From contig NZ_FQUJ01000013.1 in assembly GCF_900128925.1 (NCBI RefSeq), positions 62,001 to 126,000 of the forward strand: a stretch of DNA of 64,000 nt, given 5' to 3'. Within the stretch, counting starts at the first letter, position 1, and each line of letters starts with the position of its first letter. This DNA comes from Modicisalibacter ilicicola DSM 19980. GTDB lineage: Bacteria > Pseudomonadota > Gammaproteobacteria > Pseudomonadales > Halomonadaceae. The translations under genes were made by a program, and so were the position numbers. A model generated the notes under the pieces. It did not search any database. It saw only the letters and a list, made by a program, of their open reading frames with translations, and was not told where the DNA came from. Shown here one piece after another: positions 36,717 to 46,185 of this stretch.

Positions 36717-37633
36717 ATCACCACCTCCTCGCCGCCGCCGAGGCGCTTGCCGATACGACGCATGGCGAACAGGCCGATGAAGGTGGCGATCAGCATCAGG
36801 ATGGCCCCGGCGGCCCCCAGCGGCCAGTTGGAGCCTCCAGCGAACTGATTGGCCACCAGGTTGCCGAGCATCATGCCCTTGCCACCCCCGAGCAGTTCGG
36901 GGATCACGTACATGCCGAAGGCCGGGATCGCCACCAGTACCGTACCTGCGAGAAGGCCGGGCAGGGTCTGCGGGAACACCGCGTGCCAGAAGGCGCGCAC
37001 CGGCGAGGCATAGAGGTCCTGGGCGGCCTGGACCTGGGCCGTGTCGAGCTTCTCGAAGGCGGCGTAGAGCGGCAGCACCATGAAGGGCAGGAAATTGTAG
37101 ACCAGCCCCAGGGTCACGGCGAAGTTGGAGGGATAGAGCCCCATGTTGGGGGGAATCAATCCCAGCATCTGCGCGGCATCGGACAGCGGCGTACCCGGCG
37201 CCAGCAGGTTCATCCAGCCGAAGGTGCGGATGACCTGGTTGGTCCAGGAGGGCACTACCACCAGCAAGAGCATGATGGCACGCCATTTCTCGCGGCAGGT
37301 GGTGATGTAGTAGGCGATGGGGTAGGCCACGATCACCACCAGCACCGTCGCCAGGAAGGTCTGCCATAGCGAACGCAGCAAGGTGTAGAGGTTGCCCGGG
37401 CTCCAGCCCAGGAAACCGAAGCCGGCCAGCTGCTCGAAGGCATCCAGGGTCAGGGGCATCTGCGGCAGGCCGTAAGGGCCGTTGGTCATGAACGCCACGG
37501 CCATCAGGTAGAGGCTGGGCAGCACCAGGAACACGACGATCCAGATGGCACCCGGCGAGACGCTCAGCAGCAGATGCCGCGACTCGCTGACCACGGCCTT
37601 GCCACGGAACGCTATCTGTAGAGTTTCCGCCAT
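36713..37633 (-). CDS. potH: Polyamine ABC transporter permease PotH-like
   Basis: This 306-residue permease has six or seven membrane segments (the first near residues 23-45) and an EAA-type loop, QAAQDLYASPVRAFWHAVFPQ. The ATG at 37633 is preceded by GAGGAGGCAACG, an excellent ribosome-binding site, so the longer frame upstream is not used. It pairs with PotI to form the membrane channel of the importer. Confidence 0.92.
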   Translation of the reverse strand: MAETLQIAFRGKAVVSESRHLLLSVSPGAIWIVVFLVLPSLYLMAVAFMTNGPYGLPQMPLTLDAFEQLAGFGFLGWSPGNLYTLLRSLWQTFLATVLVVIVAYPIAYYITTCREKWRAIMLLLVVVPSWTNQVIRTFGWMNLLAPGTPLSDAAQMLGLIPPNMGLYPSNFAVTLGLVYNFLPFMVLPLYAAFEKLDTAQVQAAQDLYASPVRAFWHAVFPQTLPGLLAGTVLVAIPAFGMYVIPELLGGGKGMMLGNLVANQFAGGSNWPLGAAGAILMLIATFIGLFAMRRIGKRLGGGEEVVI

Positions 37634-37643
37634 CGTTGCCTCC

Positions 37644-38795
37644 TCAGGATGCGACCCTGACCAGATCTTCGGGATGCACACCGACCGCCACCTTGTCACC
37701 GACATTGTGCAGTCGTTGTCCCACGTTGCTCGCCGTGGCCATCACGGTCACGCCGTTCACCTCCAGGCGATACTCGACGCGACTCCCGCGGTAGAGCCGC
37801 TCCCTGACCTGGCCTTCCAGCCGGTTGTAATCCTCGGAAAGGTCGGCGTTCAGCTCCAGGGTCTCGGGGCGCACCAGCAGCCAGCCTTCCTGCTCCTGGC
37901 GCTGTTCCGCCGGGTCGAGGCGCAGGCGTCCCAGTTCGGTATCCACCCAGTCTTCCTGACTGGCATGGATGGCGAACAGGTTGTCGTGACCCATGAACCG
38001 TGCCACGAAGGCGTTGCGGGGATGCTCGTACACCTCGTTGGGCGTCCCCACCTGCTGGATGATGCCGGCATCGAGCACGGCGATGCGATCCGACATCACC
38101 ATGGCCTCGTCCTGGTCGTGGGTCACGAACACGAAGGTCATGCCCAGGCGCTTCTGGATACGCTGCAGTTCGACCTGGAGCTGGCCGCGCAGGCCGGCAT
38201 CCAGGGCGGACAGCGGCTCGTCGAGGAGCAGTACGTTGGGCTCGCAGATCAGCGCCCGGGCCAGGGCGATACGCTGGCGCTGCCCACCGGAAAGCTGGTC
38301 GACCCGGCGCTCGACCAGGGAGCCCAGCTGGATGAATTCGGCAACCTCGTCGACCTTGCGCCGACGCTCCGCCGCCGACTCGCCACGCATGCGCAGGCCG
38401 AAGGCCAGGTTGTCGCGCACCGACAGGTGGGGGAACAGCGCGTAGGACTGGAAGACGGTATTGACGCTGCGCCTGTGGGGCGGAATGTCGGTGATATCCT
38501 CGCCGCCGATCAGCAGTCGTCCGTCATCGGGCTCTTCGAGTCCGGCGAGAATGCGCAGCAGGGTGGTCTTGCCACACCCCGACGGCCCCAGTAGGGTGAA
38601 GAACTCGCCGGCCTCGATGGTGAGGTCGACGTCGTCCAGGGCCACCGTGTCCCGACCGAAGCGCTTGTGCAGCCCCTTGAGCTCGATCGACGAGGGTTCG
38701 CGACGCGTGCGCTCCGATGTCTCGCCGACATCGTCGGCACGGCGGCTCGCCGGGCTCGGCGTTTCGACCTTGGCGGCCGAGGCGGAATCGCTCAT
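37644..38795 (-). CDS. potG: Polyamine ABC transporter ATP-binding protein PotG-like
   Basis: This 383-residue ATPase has Walker A LGPSGCGKTT, Q-loop VFQSYALFPH, signature LSGGQRQRIALAR, Walker B NVLLLDEPLSALD and the H-loop FVTHDQDEA. A C-terminal TOBE domain follows (LLVRPETLELNA). It energises polyamine import with PotH, PotI and PotF. I chose MSDSASAAK as the start; a GGGAGA site lies upstream. It lies 10 bp before potH. Confidence 0.94.
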   Translation of the reverse strand: MSDSASAAKVETPSPASRRADDVGETSERTRREPSSIELKGLHKRFGRDTVALDDVDLTIEAGEFFTLLGPSGCGKTTLLRILAGLEEPDDGRLLIGGEDITDIPPHRRSVNTVFQSYALFPHLSVRDNLAFGLRMRGESAAERRRKVDEVAEFIQLGSLVERRVDQLSGGQRQRIALARALICEPNVLLLDEPLSALDAGLRGQLQVELQRIQKRLGMTFVFVTHDQDEAMVMSDRIAVLDAGIIQQVGTPNEVYEHPRNAFVARFMGHDNLFAIHASQEDWVDTELGRLRLDPAEQRQEQEGWLLVRPETLELNADLSEDYNRLEGQVRERLYRGSRVEYRLEVNGVTVMATASNVGQRLHNVGDKVAVGVHPEDLVRVAS

Positions 38796-38850
38796 GCATG
38801 ACTCTCCCATTCTTGTCGTCGTACTGTCGGAGAACATGACGCCTCCGAGA

Positions 38851-40140
38851 CTACAACCGGTCTCGCAACTTGTAGAAATTGGTCGCCAGCACCAGCAAGG
38901 GCTTGCGTAGCCAACGACCGCCGGGAAACTCGCGATGGGGCATGGCGGCAAACACGTCGAATCGCTCCGCCTGGCCGGCAATGGTATCGCCGAGCAGCTT
39001 CCCGGCCAGCCCGGCCAGGGACATGCCATGCCCCGAATATCCCTGAGCGTAGAAGAGGTTGCCATCCAGGCGACCGAAGTCAGGAGCACGGTTGAGGGTG
39101 ATGGCCACGTCGCCGCCCCAGCGATAGTCGATCCGGATGCCCTCCAGCACGGGAAACAGCCGGGCGATCTTGGCATCCATGCGCGCCTCGAGGGCCCGCG
39201 GTTCCCGGCCATCGTAGCTTACCTCGCCGCCGTAGAGCAGGCGTCGATCGCCGGACAGGCGGTAATAGTCGAGCACGAAGTTGGCATCCGAGAGCGCGTC
39301 GTTGCGCGGCAATACCCGGGCGACCTGATCCTCGCTCAACGGCTCGGTGGCAACGATGTAGTTGGCGGCGCGCATGATGCGCCCGCCCAGCTCGGGCAGC
39401 AGACCGCCCAGATAGGCATTGGTGGCGACCACCACGAAGTCGGCGGTCACCTCGCCCCGGGCCGTGGCCACCCGCGCCGGCTGCCCTCGCGCGATATTCA
39501 CCACCGCGCTTTGTTCATGAAGAATGGCCCCCGCCCGCTGGGCGGCCCGCGCCAGCCCCAGGGTGTAATTGAGCGGATGCAGATGACCGCCCTCGGCATC
39601 GTGGAGGGCGGCCGGGTAGGCATCGGTCACTACCCGCTCGTGCAGGGCGTCGCCCTCGAGCAAGGTCATCGAAGGGTAATCGTAGCGACTTGCCATGCGC
39701 TCCTGGAAATGACGCAGTTCCCGAACCTGGCGCGGCTTGACCGCGGCATTCAAGTAGCCCCAGGCCAGGTCGCAAGGAATCTCGTGGCGCCGAATCAGCC
39801 GTTCGGTCAGGCGCACCGACTCGCGACTCATCTCCCAGACGTCTCGTGCCCGCTCCAGCCCGAGGGACTTCTCGATCACGTCGATGTCACAGCCCAGACC
39901 CGGCAGAATCTGTCCACCGCTACGACCGGAAGCGCCATAACCGATTTCACTGGCTTCGAGCAGCACCACCCGGTAGCCCCGTTCGGCCAGGTGCAAGGCC
40001 GCCGAGCACCCTGTCACGCCACCACCGACGATGCAGACATCGGCACGACTCGCCCCCTCCAGTGGCGGGGTCGGCGCCAGGTCGACCGCCACGCTGGCAT
40101 TGTAGAAGGAGTCGGGGCGGCGCAGATCGGTGGTGGCCAT
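38851..40140 (-). CDS. FAD-dependent gamma-glutamylpolyamine oxidase (PuuB/PauB-like), first gene of the pot operon
   Basis: This 429-residue DAO-family flavoprotein has VCIVGGGVTGCSAALHLAERG near residue 35, GASGRSGGQILPG, and YAQGYSGHGMSLAGLAGKL near the C terminus. It has the same length as the puuB product at 27424-28713 and is clearly paralogous. As the first gene of the operon with potGHI-potF-puuA2, it probably oxidises the gamma-glutamylated product of that PuuA paralogue. It also resembles Pseudomonas PauB enzymes that act on gamma-Glu-putrescine or gamma-Glu-spermidine. Confidence 0.87.
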   Translation of the reverse strand: MATTDLRRPDSFYNASVAVDLAPTPPLEGASRADVCIVGGGVTGCSAALHLAERGYRVVLLEASEIGYGASGRSGGQILPGLGCDIDVIEKSLGLERARDVWEMSRESVRLTERLIRRHEIPCDLAWGYLNAAVKPRQVRELRHFQERMASRYDYPSMTLLEGDALHERVVTDAYPAALHDAEGGHLHPLNYTLGLARAAQRAGAILHEQSAVVNIARGQPARVATARGEVTADFVVVATNAYLGGLLPELGGRIMRAANYIVATEPLSEDQVARVLPRNDALSDANFVLDYYRLSGDRRLLYGGEVSYDGREPRALEARMDAKIARLFPVLEGIRIDYRWGGDVAITLNRAPDFGRLDGNLFYAQGYSGHGMSLAGLAGKLLGDTIAGQAERFDVFAAMPHREFPGGRWLRKPLLVLATNFYKLRDRL

Positions 40141-40203
40141 CGCGTGACTTCCGGGTCGGGGCTGCCGCTTTGGGCACGGGCAGCTGTTGAATTAACTTAC
40201 CGT

Positions 40204-40267
40204 CTTGACAAGTTCCTTTCCATTTCTTGGGTCAAGTCTGACACCAAACCAGTATCAGTTGTCAAGT
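40204..40267. promoter_or_regulatory. Three GTCAAGT-type half-sites upstream of the pot operon
   Basis: The sequence contains CTTGACAAGT (40204-40213), GTCAAGT (40231-40237) and GTCAAGT (40261-40267), spaced about 27 and 30 bp. They lie in the promoter region of the operon that begins with the gene ending at 40140, and just downstream of the LysR-type gene. A box TGTTGAATTAACTTA at 40185-40199 resembles the PuuR-type core but is weaker. Confidence 0.4.
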
Positions 40268-40298
40268 ATTCAATAACAGCCATTGGAGCCATTCTCCT

Positions 40299-41237
40299 CT
40301 ACTCCTCCCCGTCGGCAGGCTCGCCCTGCGCCGCCAGGGCCGCGAGAAACGCCTCGAGCACCCGGTGCGGTCGTCGGCCGCGCCGGGTCACCGTGACGAA
40401 TTCGGTGGTGAAGCTTTCCTGCTCGGGGCACAGCGCCCTCAGTCTGCCCGACTCGACCCAGGGGCGTGCCAGATGATCGGGGAGGTAACCGATATAACGC
40501 CCGGTCAGGATCAGGAAGGCGATGCCTTCCCGATCGCTGGCCGTGGCGCTGGTCGCAAGCCGCTCATGGCGCTCCCTTGCCGCGGGAGGTAGCGGGTAGC
40601 TTGGCATCACCGCTTCCTGATGCCCCAGACAGACACCGGCCAGGGCGGCGTCATCGACATGAAACAGGGGATGGTTGTCGGCGCAATAGAGCAGCGATCG
40701 CTCGCTGTAGAGCGGTATCGACTCGAGACTGGCCAGGCTATTGATCGCCGGCACGACGCCCAGATGCAGGCTGCCGTCGAGTACCGCCAGGGCGATGGCG
40801 TCGGGGGGCGTCATGTGGATGTTGATGCGAACCTCGGGTCCACGGCGCTTGAGCTCTGCCAGGGCGTGGGTGATGCGCATCTGGGGCAGGCTGACAAGGT
40901 TGTCGGTGATGCCGATGTTGAGCTCTCCGCGCAAGGCGCGATGCAGACCATTGACCTCGGTGCGAAACGTCTCCAGGGAGGCCAGCAACGCCAGGGTGGC
41001 CTGGTAGACCTCTCGCCCCTCTTCCGTGAGCGCGAAGCCGCCGCGTCCGCGCTGACAGAGACGCAGCCCGAGGCGTTTCTCGAGATCGCCCATGTGCACG
41101 CTGATCGCCGAGCGACCGATACCGAGAGCCACTTCCGCGGCGGTGAAACCGCCACACTCCACTACCGCCTTGAAGACCCGCAGCAAGCGGATATCGAAGT
41201 CGCTGACCTGATTCAGGGGAAGGGGCGCACGCTCCAT
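40299..41237 (-). CDS. LysR-family transcriptional regulator
   Basis: This 312-residue protein has the LysR HTH at residues ~10-68 (DIRLLRVFKAVVECGGFTAA, GRSAISVHMGDLEKRLGLRL) and the effector-binding domain after it. It lies 158 bp upstream of the polyamine oxidase operon on the same strand, and could regulate that operon or be an unrelated regulator. It starts 16 bp after the moeB stop, so it may be co-transcribed with moeB. The ATG giving MERAPLPLNQ is the best family fit. Confidence 0.88.
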   Translation of the reverse strand: MERAPLPLNQVSDFDIRLLRVFKAVVECGGFTAAEVALGIGRSAISVHMGDLEKRLGLRLCQRGRGGFALTEEGREVYQATLALLASLETFRTEVNGLHRALRGELNIGITDNLVSLPQMRITHALAELKRRGPEVRINIHMTPPDAIALAVLDGSLHLGVVPAINSLASLESIPLYSERSLLYCADNHPLFHVDDAALAGVCLGHQEAVMPSYPLPPAARERHERLATSATASDREGIAFLILTGRYIGYLPDHLARPWVESGRLRALCPEQESFTTEFVTVTRRGRRPHRVLEAFLAALAAQGEPADGEE

Positions 41238-41253
41238 GAGGCTCTGGCGCGGC

Positions 41254-42015
41254 TCAGCGGCGTGTGCCGCATACGACGCAACCGGGGTCGCGCAGTACGT
41301 TGAAACGGCGCCACTCACCGTTCAGGCCATCGAAGGTCGAGAGCCCGCGATGCGACGTGCCGGCACCGCTCAGAAGCTTGAGCGCCTCGAGGGCCTGGAA
41401 GGTACCGATCACGCCGACCAGCGGGGCGACCACGCCGTTCTCGGCGCAGCGCAGCTCCTCGTCGTGACGCTCGCCTTGCCCACCGGGCGGGTACAGGCAG
41501 GCATAGCAGGGGCTGTCGGCATCCCTTGGATCGAACACCGCCAACTGGCCCGAGAAGCGAATCGCCGCGCCGGAGACCAGAGGCTTGCGCTTTTTCAGGC
41601 AGGCTCGGTTGATGGCATAGCGGCTGGAGAAACGATCGGTGCAATCGAGCACCACATCGGCGCTCGCCACCGCGGCCTCAAGGGCATGCCCTTCCAGATG
41701 CCGGGGAATGACATCGACACGACAGCCGGAATTGAGCGCCCGGGCCGCCTCGGCGGCAGACGTCACCTTGGGCCGGCCAAGATCGGCTTCACCGTGGGCG
41801 ATCTGGCGCTGCAGGTTGGAGAGTTCCACCACGTCGTCATCCACCAGGGTGAGGCGACCGACCCCCGACGCAGCAAGATAGAGCGCCACCGGAGAACCAA
41901 GACCACCGGCACCGATGATCAAGGCGTGCCCCGAGAGCAGGCGCTCCTGGCCGGTCACGTCGACCTGCTCCAGCATGATGTGCCGGCTGTAACGCAGCAG
42001 CGACTGATCATCCAT
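41254..42015 (-). CDS. moeB: Molybdopterin-synthase adenylyltransferase MoeB (HesA/MoeB/ThiF family)
   Basis: This 253-residue E1-like enzyme has the nucleotide-binding GAGGLGSPVALYLAASGVG and the VELSNLQRQ motif near residue 70. It has two cysteine pairs for zinc: CYAC, and CVVC near the C terminus. It adenylates the C terminus of MoaD for molybdopterin synthesis; a ThiF role is also possible because no rhodanese domain is present. It is oriented with the LysR gene and lies 45 bp downstream of the Lrp-type gene. Confidence 0.9.
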   Translation of the reverse strand: MDDQSLLRYSRHIMLEQVDVTGQERLLSGHALIIGAGGLGSPVALYLAASGVGRLTLVDDDVVELSNLQRQIAHGEADLGRPKVTSAAEAARALNSGCRVDVIPRHLEGHALEAAVASADVVLDCTDRFSSRYAINRACLKKRKPLVSGAAIRFSGQLAVFDPRDADSPCYACLYPPGGQGERHDEELRCAENGVVAPLVGVIGTFQALEALKLLSGAGTSHRGLSTFDGLNGEWRRFNVLRDPGCVVCGTRR

Positions 42016-42060
42016 GGCTCACCTCACGAGTCGTCATCCACCGGTACCCTGCCTGGGAAC

Positions 42061-42558
42061 TCACTTGTCCAGTTGCTCGATTTCCGGAACGTGCAAGGAG
42101 AACTCCTCCTTGACTTCCTCCATGACCACATAGCTCTTCGACTCCTTGACCCCGGGCAGGGTTAGCACGACGTCGCCCAGCAGCTGGCGATAGGCGGACA
42201 TCTCGGGGATACGGCACTTGAGGATGTAGTCGAACTGCCCCGACACCAGATGGCACTCCTGGATCTGCGGCAACCTAGTGACGGCCCGACGAAACTCGTC
42301 GAACACCGCGGGGGATTGCGTCTCGAGGCTGATCTCGACGAATACCAGCAGGTTGGCCTTGAGTGCCGCCGGGTCGAGCACGGCCTTGTAACCGCGAATG
42401 ATGCCAGCGCGCTCGAGGCGCTTGACGCGCTCGAGGCATGGCGTCGTAGACAACCCCACCTGGGAGGCGAGTTCGACGTAGGAGATGCGCGCATTGTCCT
42501 GCAGAATGCTCAGAATCTTGAGATCGATGCGGTCCAGCGACCGAGTCTTGGTTTTCAT
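42061..42558 (-). CDS. lrp: Lrp/AsnC-family transcriptional regulator
   Basis: This 165-residue protein has an N-terminal HTH (residues ~8-60, LDRIDLKILSILQDNARISY, LASQVGLSTTPCLERVKRLE) and the ligand-binding RAM domain with QECHLVSGQFDYILKCRI. It is the size of E. coli Lrp (164). Lrp-type proteins sense amino acids such as leucine and regulate amino-acid metabolism globally. A 7-bp hairpin CCAGGCT-CC-AGCCTGG (42704-42719) lies in the upstream intergenic stretch, between this gene and prmC. Confidence 0.92.
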   Translation of the reverse strand: MKTKTRSLDRIDLKILSILQDNARISYVELASQVGLSTTPCLERVKRLERAGIIRGYKAVLDPAALKANLLVFVEISLETQSPAVFDEFRRAVTRLPQIQECHLVSGQFDYILKCRIPEMSAYRQLLGDVVLTLPGVKESKSYVVMEEVKEEFSLHVPEIEQLDK

Positions 42559-42736
42559 TGTAATGGTGTTCCCAGTCGAGTGTCAGCAGCATGATCGTCT
42601 ACATATCGAGCCGCAGGCAGTCGCGATTCGCGGAGAAGCCATGATTTTTCCGGCCAAACAGCAGATCGTCCTCTGCCTCATTACAACTATCACAGTCGCT
42701 CGCCCAGGCTCCAGCCTGGCGCATTCCACGCTGTGC

Positions 42737-43576
42737 TCATGCCGGCAGGCGACCGATCGCGACCCGAGGCTGGCCGGCCAGGTCGGTGAGGGTCGCCACC
42801 TCCTCATAGCCGGCCCGCAGCAGCGCCTCGCTTACCGCCGGCCCCTGGGTCCAGCCATGTTCGAGCAGTAGCCATCCGCCCGGCACGAGATGGTCCCGGG
42901 CCGCGACGACCAGATGGCGAAGGTCCGCCAGCCCGTCTGCCCCGGCCACCAGCGCCGAGCGCGGCTCGAAACGCACGTCGCCCTGGTCGAGATGGGGGTC
43001 GTCGTCGGCGATGTAGGGGGGGTTGGCCAGGATCAGATCGAAGCGACGCCCCGACAGCGCGCTAAACCAGTCGCTGACGAGAAACTCGACATTGGCGATA
43101 CCCAGGCGGGCGGCATTGCCGCGAGCCAGCGCCAGCGCATCGGCGATTCGGTCGACCCCCGATACGTGCCAGCCGGGACGTTCGCTGGCGAAGGCCAGTG
43201 CGATGGCTCCGCTTCCGGTCCCCAGGTCCAGGGCCCGACCCCGCGTCGCCGCGGCCCGGGCCAAGGCCGCTTCGACCAGGCATTCGGTCTCGGGCCGCGG
43301 AATCAGGGTGGAGGCGTGGGTGCGAAGCCGCAGCCCCCAGAACTCCCGTTCCCCGGTCAGGTAGGCGATCGGCTCGCCGGCGACACGGGCTGCCAGGAGC
43401 GCATCGAAACGCCGCCGATCGGCGGGCGCCACTTCCCGGTCGCTCCAGGTGTACAACCAGGTACGCTCCCGCCCCAGCACATGACCCAGCAGCAGCTCGG
43501 CATCCAGGCGCGGCGTCGCCGAACCGGCATCTTTCAGGCACGTGCTGGCCTGAAGCAACAACTGCTCGATGCGCAT
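42737..43576 (-). CDS. prmC: Peptide chain release factor N5-glutamine methyltransferase PrmC
   Basis: This 279-residue SAM-dependent methyltransferase has the catalytic NPPY motif (LILANPPYIADD), the SAM-binding ALDLGTGSGAIALA and an N-terminal helical domain. It methylates the GGQ glutamine of release factors RF1 and RF2. Its ATG overlaps the prfA stop by one base (TGATG), which couples it to its substrate gene. Confidence 0.96.
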   Translation of the reverse strand: MRIEQLLLQASTCLKDAGSATPRLDAELLLGHVLGRERTWLYTWSDREVAPADRRRFDALLAARVAGEPIAYLTGEREFWGLRLRTHASTLIPRPETECLVEAALARAAATRGRALDLGTGSGAIALAFASERPGWHVSGVDRIADALALARGNAARLGIANVEFLVSDWFSALSGRRFDLILANPPYIADDDPHLDQGDVRFEPRSALVAGADGLADLRHLVVAARDHLVPGGWLLLEHGWTQGPAVSEALLRAGYEEVATLTDLAGQPRVAIGRLPA

Positions 43577-44661
43577 CAGGTGTCCTGCAGTGCCGCGAGT
43601 CGCTCGGCCTGATACTCGTTGACCAGCGGTTCGATGACCTCGTCCAGCTCGCCGGTCATCACCTCGCCCAGCTTGTAGAGCGTCAGGTTGATACGGTGAT
43701 CGGTCAGCCGCCCCTGAGGGAAGTTGTAGGTGCGGATACGCTCGCTGCGATCCCCGGAACCCACCAGGGAGCGGCGTGTGTCGGCCTGCTGCTGGCGTTG
43801 ATCGGCGACGGCGGCCTGCTTGAGCCGCGCGGCCAGAAGGGACATCGCCTTGGCCCGGTTCTTGTGCTGGCTGCGCTCCTCCTGGCACTCCACCACCACG
43901 CCACTGGGAAGGTGGGTGATGCGAATCGCCGAATCGGTGGTGTTCACGTGCTGCCCCCCCGCACCGCTGGAGCGGAAGGTATCCACTCTCAGGTCGTTGG
44001 GATCGATGTCGATATCGGCGACCTCGTCGGCCTCGGGCATGACGGCCACGGTACAGGCCGAGGTGTGGATGCGCCCCTGGGACTCGGTGGCCGGCACGCG
44101 CTGCACGCGGTGCGCGCCGGACTCGAACTTGAGCCGCGCATAGACGCCCTCGCCACGCACCCGGGCGATGATTTCCTTGTAACCGCCCTGCTCGCCATGG
44201 CTGGCACTCACCACCTCGACCTTCCAGCCCATCTTCTCGGCATGGCGCGAGTACATGCGAAACAGGTCGCCGGCGAACAACGAGGCCTCGTCGCCTCCGG
44301 TCCCGGCGCGTATCTCGAGAAAGACGTTGCGATGATCGTCCGGGTCCCTGGGCACGAGCAGCTTCTTGAGCCGTTCCTCGAGCACCTCGAGCCGGGCCCT
44401 TCCCTCCCGGAGTTCCTCTTCCGCCAGCTCGCGCAGGTCGGCATCGCCGTCCGTACACAACGCGGCGGCCTCCTCGACGTCCTGCTCCACCCCCCGATAC
44501 TCGCGCCAGGCCCCGGTCAGCTCATCGAGCTCGGCATACTCCCGGGAGTAGTCTCGGAAACGGGTCTGTTCGGCGATCACGTCGGGATCGGCGAGCAGTG
44601 CGGCCAGCTCTTCGAAGCGTTCCTGGAGACGTTCCAGGCGATCGCGCAATGACGCTTTCAT
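43576..44661 (-). CDS. prfA: Peptide chain release factor 1
   Basis: This 361-residue RF1 has the GGQ motif in [20 protein letters not shown] and the PxT-type codon-recognition region. It terminates translation at UAA and UAG. A TTG codon lies directly before the ATG; the ATG is preferred (AGGA about 6 nt upstream). It lies 8 bp after hemA. The hemA-prfA-prmC order is a classic gammaproteobacterial arrangement. Confidence 0.97.
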   Translation of the reverse strand: MKASLRDRLERLQERFEELAALLADPDVIAEQTRFRDYSREYAELDELTGAWREYRGVEQDVEEAAALCTDGDADLRELAEEELREGRARLEVLEERLKKLLVPRDPDDHRNVFLEIRAGTGGDEASLFAGDLFRMYSRHAEKMGWKVEVVSASHGEQGGYKEIIARVRGEGVYARLKFESGAHRVQRVPATESQGRIHTSACTVAVMPEADEVADIDIDPNDLRVDTFRSSGAGGQHVNTTDSAIRITHLPSGVVVECQEERSQHKNRAKAMSLLAARLKQAAVADQRQQQADTRRSLVGSGDRSERIRTYNFPQGRLTDHRINLTLYKLGEVMTGELDEVIEPLVNEYQAERLAALQDT

Positions 44662-44669
44662 CAAGGGTC

Positions 44670-45944
44670 CTATTCCGAATCCTGGGAAGGTGCCGAGGGG
44701 TCGAGCAGCAGATTCTCCGCCGCCTGGATGAGGTCGTGACGTTCGGCACCGGAAGCCTCGCGCAGACGCAAGGTCGGGCCATGCAGCAGCTTGTTGGTGA
44801 GTTGCTGTGTCAGGCGGCGTATGACCTTTTCGGGATCCTGCCCCTTGGCCAGCTGGGCCAGGGCCTGGGACTCGGCACTCACCCGCAGTGCTTCGCCCTG
44901 TTCACGGTAGCGCCGAATGAGATTCCCTGCGCCACGCACCCGGCGTTCGTGCTGCCAGTGACTCACCCCCAGGGCGATCAGTTCTTCGGCCTGATCCGCC
45001 GCTACCTGCCGATGCCGACGATTCTCATCGATCACCTCGTGCAGATCGTCGACGGTATAGAGAAAGACATCGGAGAGTTCGCCGACCTGAGGCTCTATGT
45101 CCCGAGGCACCGCGATGTCGACCATGAAGATGGGGCGATGCCGGCGCATCTTCAGGGCACGCTCGACCATCCCCTTGCCGAGAATCGGCAAGGGCGCGGC
45201 CGTCGACGTGATCACGATGTCGGAGCGCACCAGCGCCTGGGGGATATCGCCCAGCACGATCGCCTCGCCGCCCAGCTCCTGGGCAAGACGCTCGGCACGC
45301 TCCTTGGTGCGATTGGCGACGACGATATCACGGATGCCCGCCTCGCTGAGATGACGCCCCACCAGCTCGATGGTCTCCCCCGCCCCCACCAGCAGGGCTC
45401 GGGAGCGCGAGAAGTCGTCGAATATGCGGCTCGCCAGACTGACCGCGGCATAGGCCACCGAGACCGGATTCTCGCCGATGCCAGTTTCGGTACGCACCTG
45501 CTTGGCCACCGCGAAGGCATGCTGGAAGAGGCGTTCCAGCTCGCCTCCCAGACCGCGATACTCGCGAGCCTGCTGATAGGCCACCTTGAGCTGGCCGAGA
45601 ATCTGCGGCTCGCCGAGCACCATGGAGTCGAGCCCCGAGGCTACCCTCATGAGGTGCCGGGCTGCTGCCTCATCGAGATAGTGGTAGGCGCATCGGGAAA
45701 GCTGCGTCACTGCCAGGCCGTGAAAGCGGCCCAGCCAGTCGAGGATCGCCCGTTCGCCCGCCTCACCGGTGATGCAATAGAGTTCGGTTCGATTGCAGGT
45801 CGACAACACTGCCGCCTCGTGCACCTGGGGCAGGCACTTGAGTTCCGTCAGTGCCACCTCCAGCTGGTGCGGTGCGAACGCGACCTGCTCGCGCACCTCG
45901 ACGGTCGCGGTGTTGTGGTTGATTCCCAGAGCAAGAAGCGTCAT
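44670..45944 (-). CDS. hemA: Glutamyl-tRNA reductase
   Basis: This 424-residue enzyme has the catalytic cysteine in [11 protein letters not shown] near residue 50, the substrate-binding [12 protein letters not shown], and an NADPH-binding [16 protein letters not shown]. It reduces glutamyl-tRNA to glutamate-1-semialdehyde, the committed step of haem synthesis. The start [12 protein letters not shown] is the family N terminus; the ribosome-binding site is weak. It is divergent from the TPR lipoprotein gene. Confidence 0.97.
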   Translation of the reverse strand: MTLLALGINHNTATVEVREQVAFAPHQLEVALTELKCLPQVHEAAVLSTCNRTELYCITGEAGERAILDWLGRFHGLAVTQLSRCAYHYLDEAAARHLMRVASGLDSMVLGEPQILGQLKVAYQQAREYRGLGGELERLFQHAFAVAKQVRTETGIGENPVSVAYAAVSLASRIFDDFSRSRALLVGAGETIELVGRHLSEAGIRDIVVANRTKERAERLAQELGGEAIVLGDIPQALVRSDIVITSTAAPLPILGKGMVERALKMRRHRPIFMVDIAVPRDIEPQVGELSDVFLYTVDDLHEVIDENRRHRQVAADQAEELIALGVSHWQHERRVRGAGNLIRRYREQGEALRVSAESQALAQLAKGQDPEKVIRRLTQQLTNKLLHGPTLRLREASGAERHDLIQAAENLLLDPSAPSQDSE

Positions 45945-46185
45945 TGCGGCGTCACTAGCGTCGAGACCATGGTTCGTACGAAGGCTTGGATGGACGAAAT
46001 GTTTTTGGCGCCGTAGTTTATCACAGCACCTTCGGTGCAGGGGATGAGAGATGCGCATCCCATTGCTTTGCCCCGGATGATCAAGCCGGTATGCTGAGCG
46101 TCAAACCCAGGCCGGCTGAGGCGGCCGGCAGATGCTCCCGGAAATCGCCGAACGAGCGGCGATTTCTTTCGCGAATGAGGAAGGC

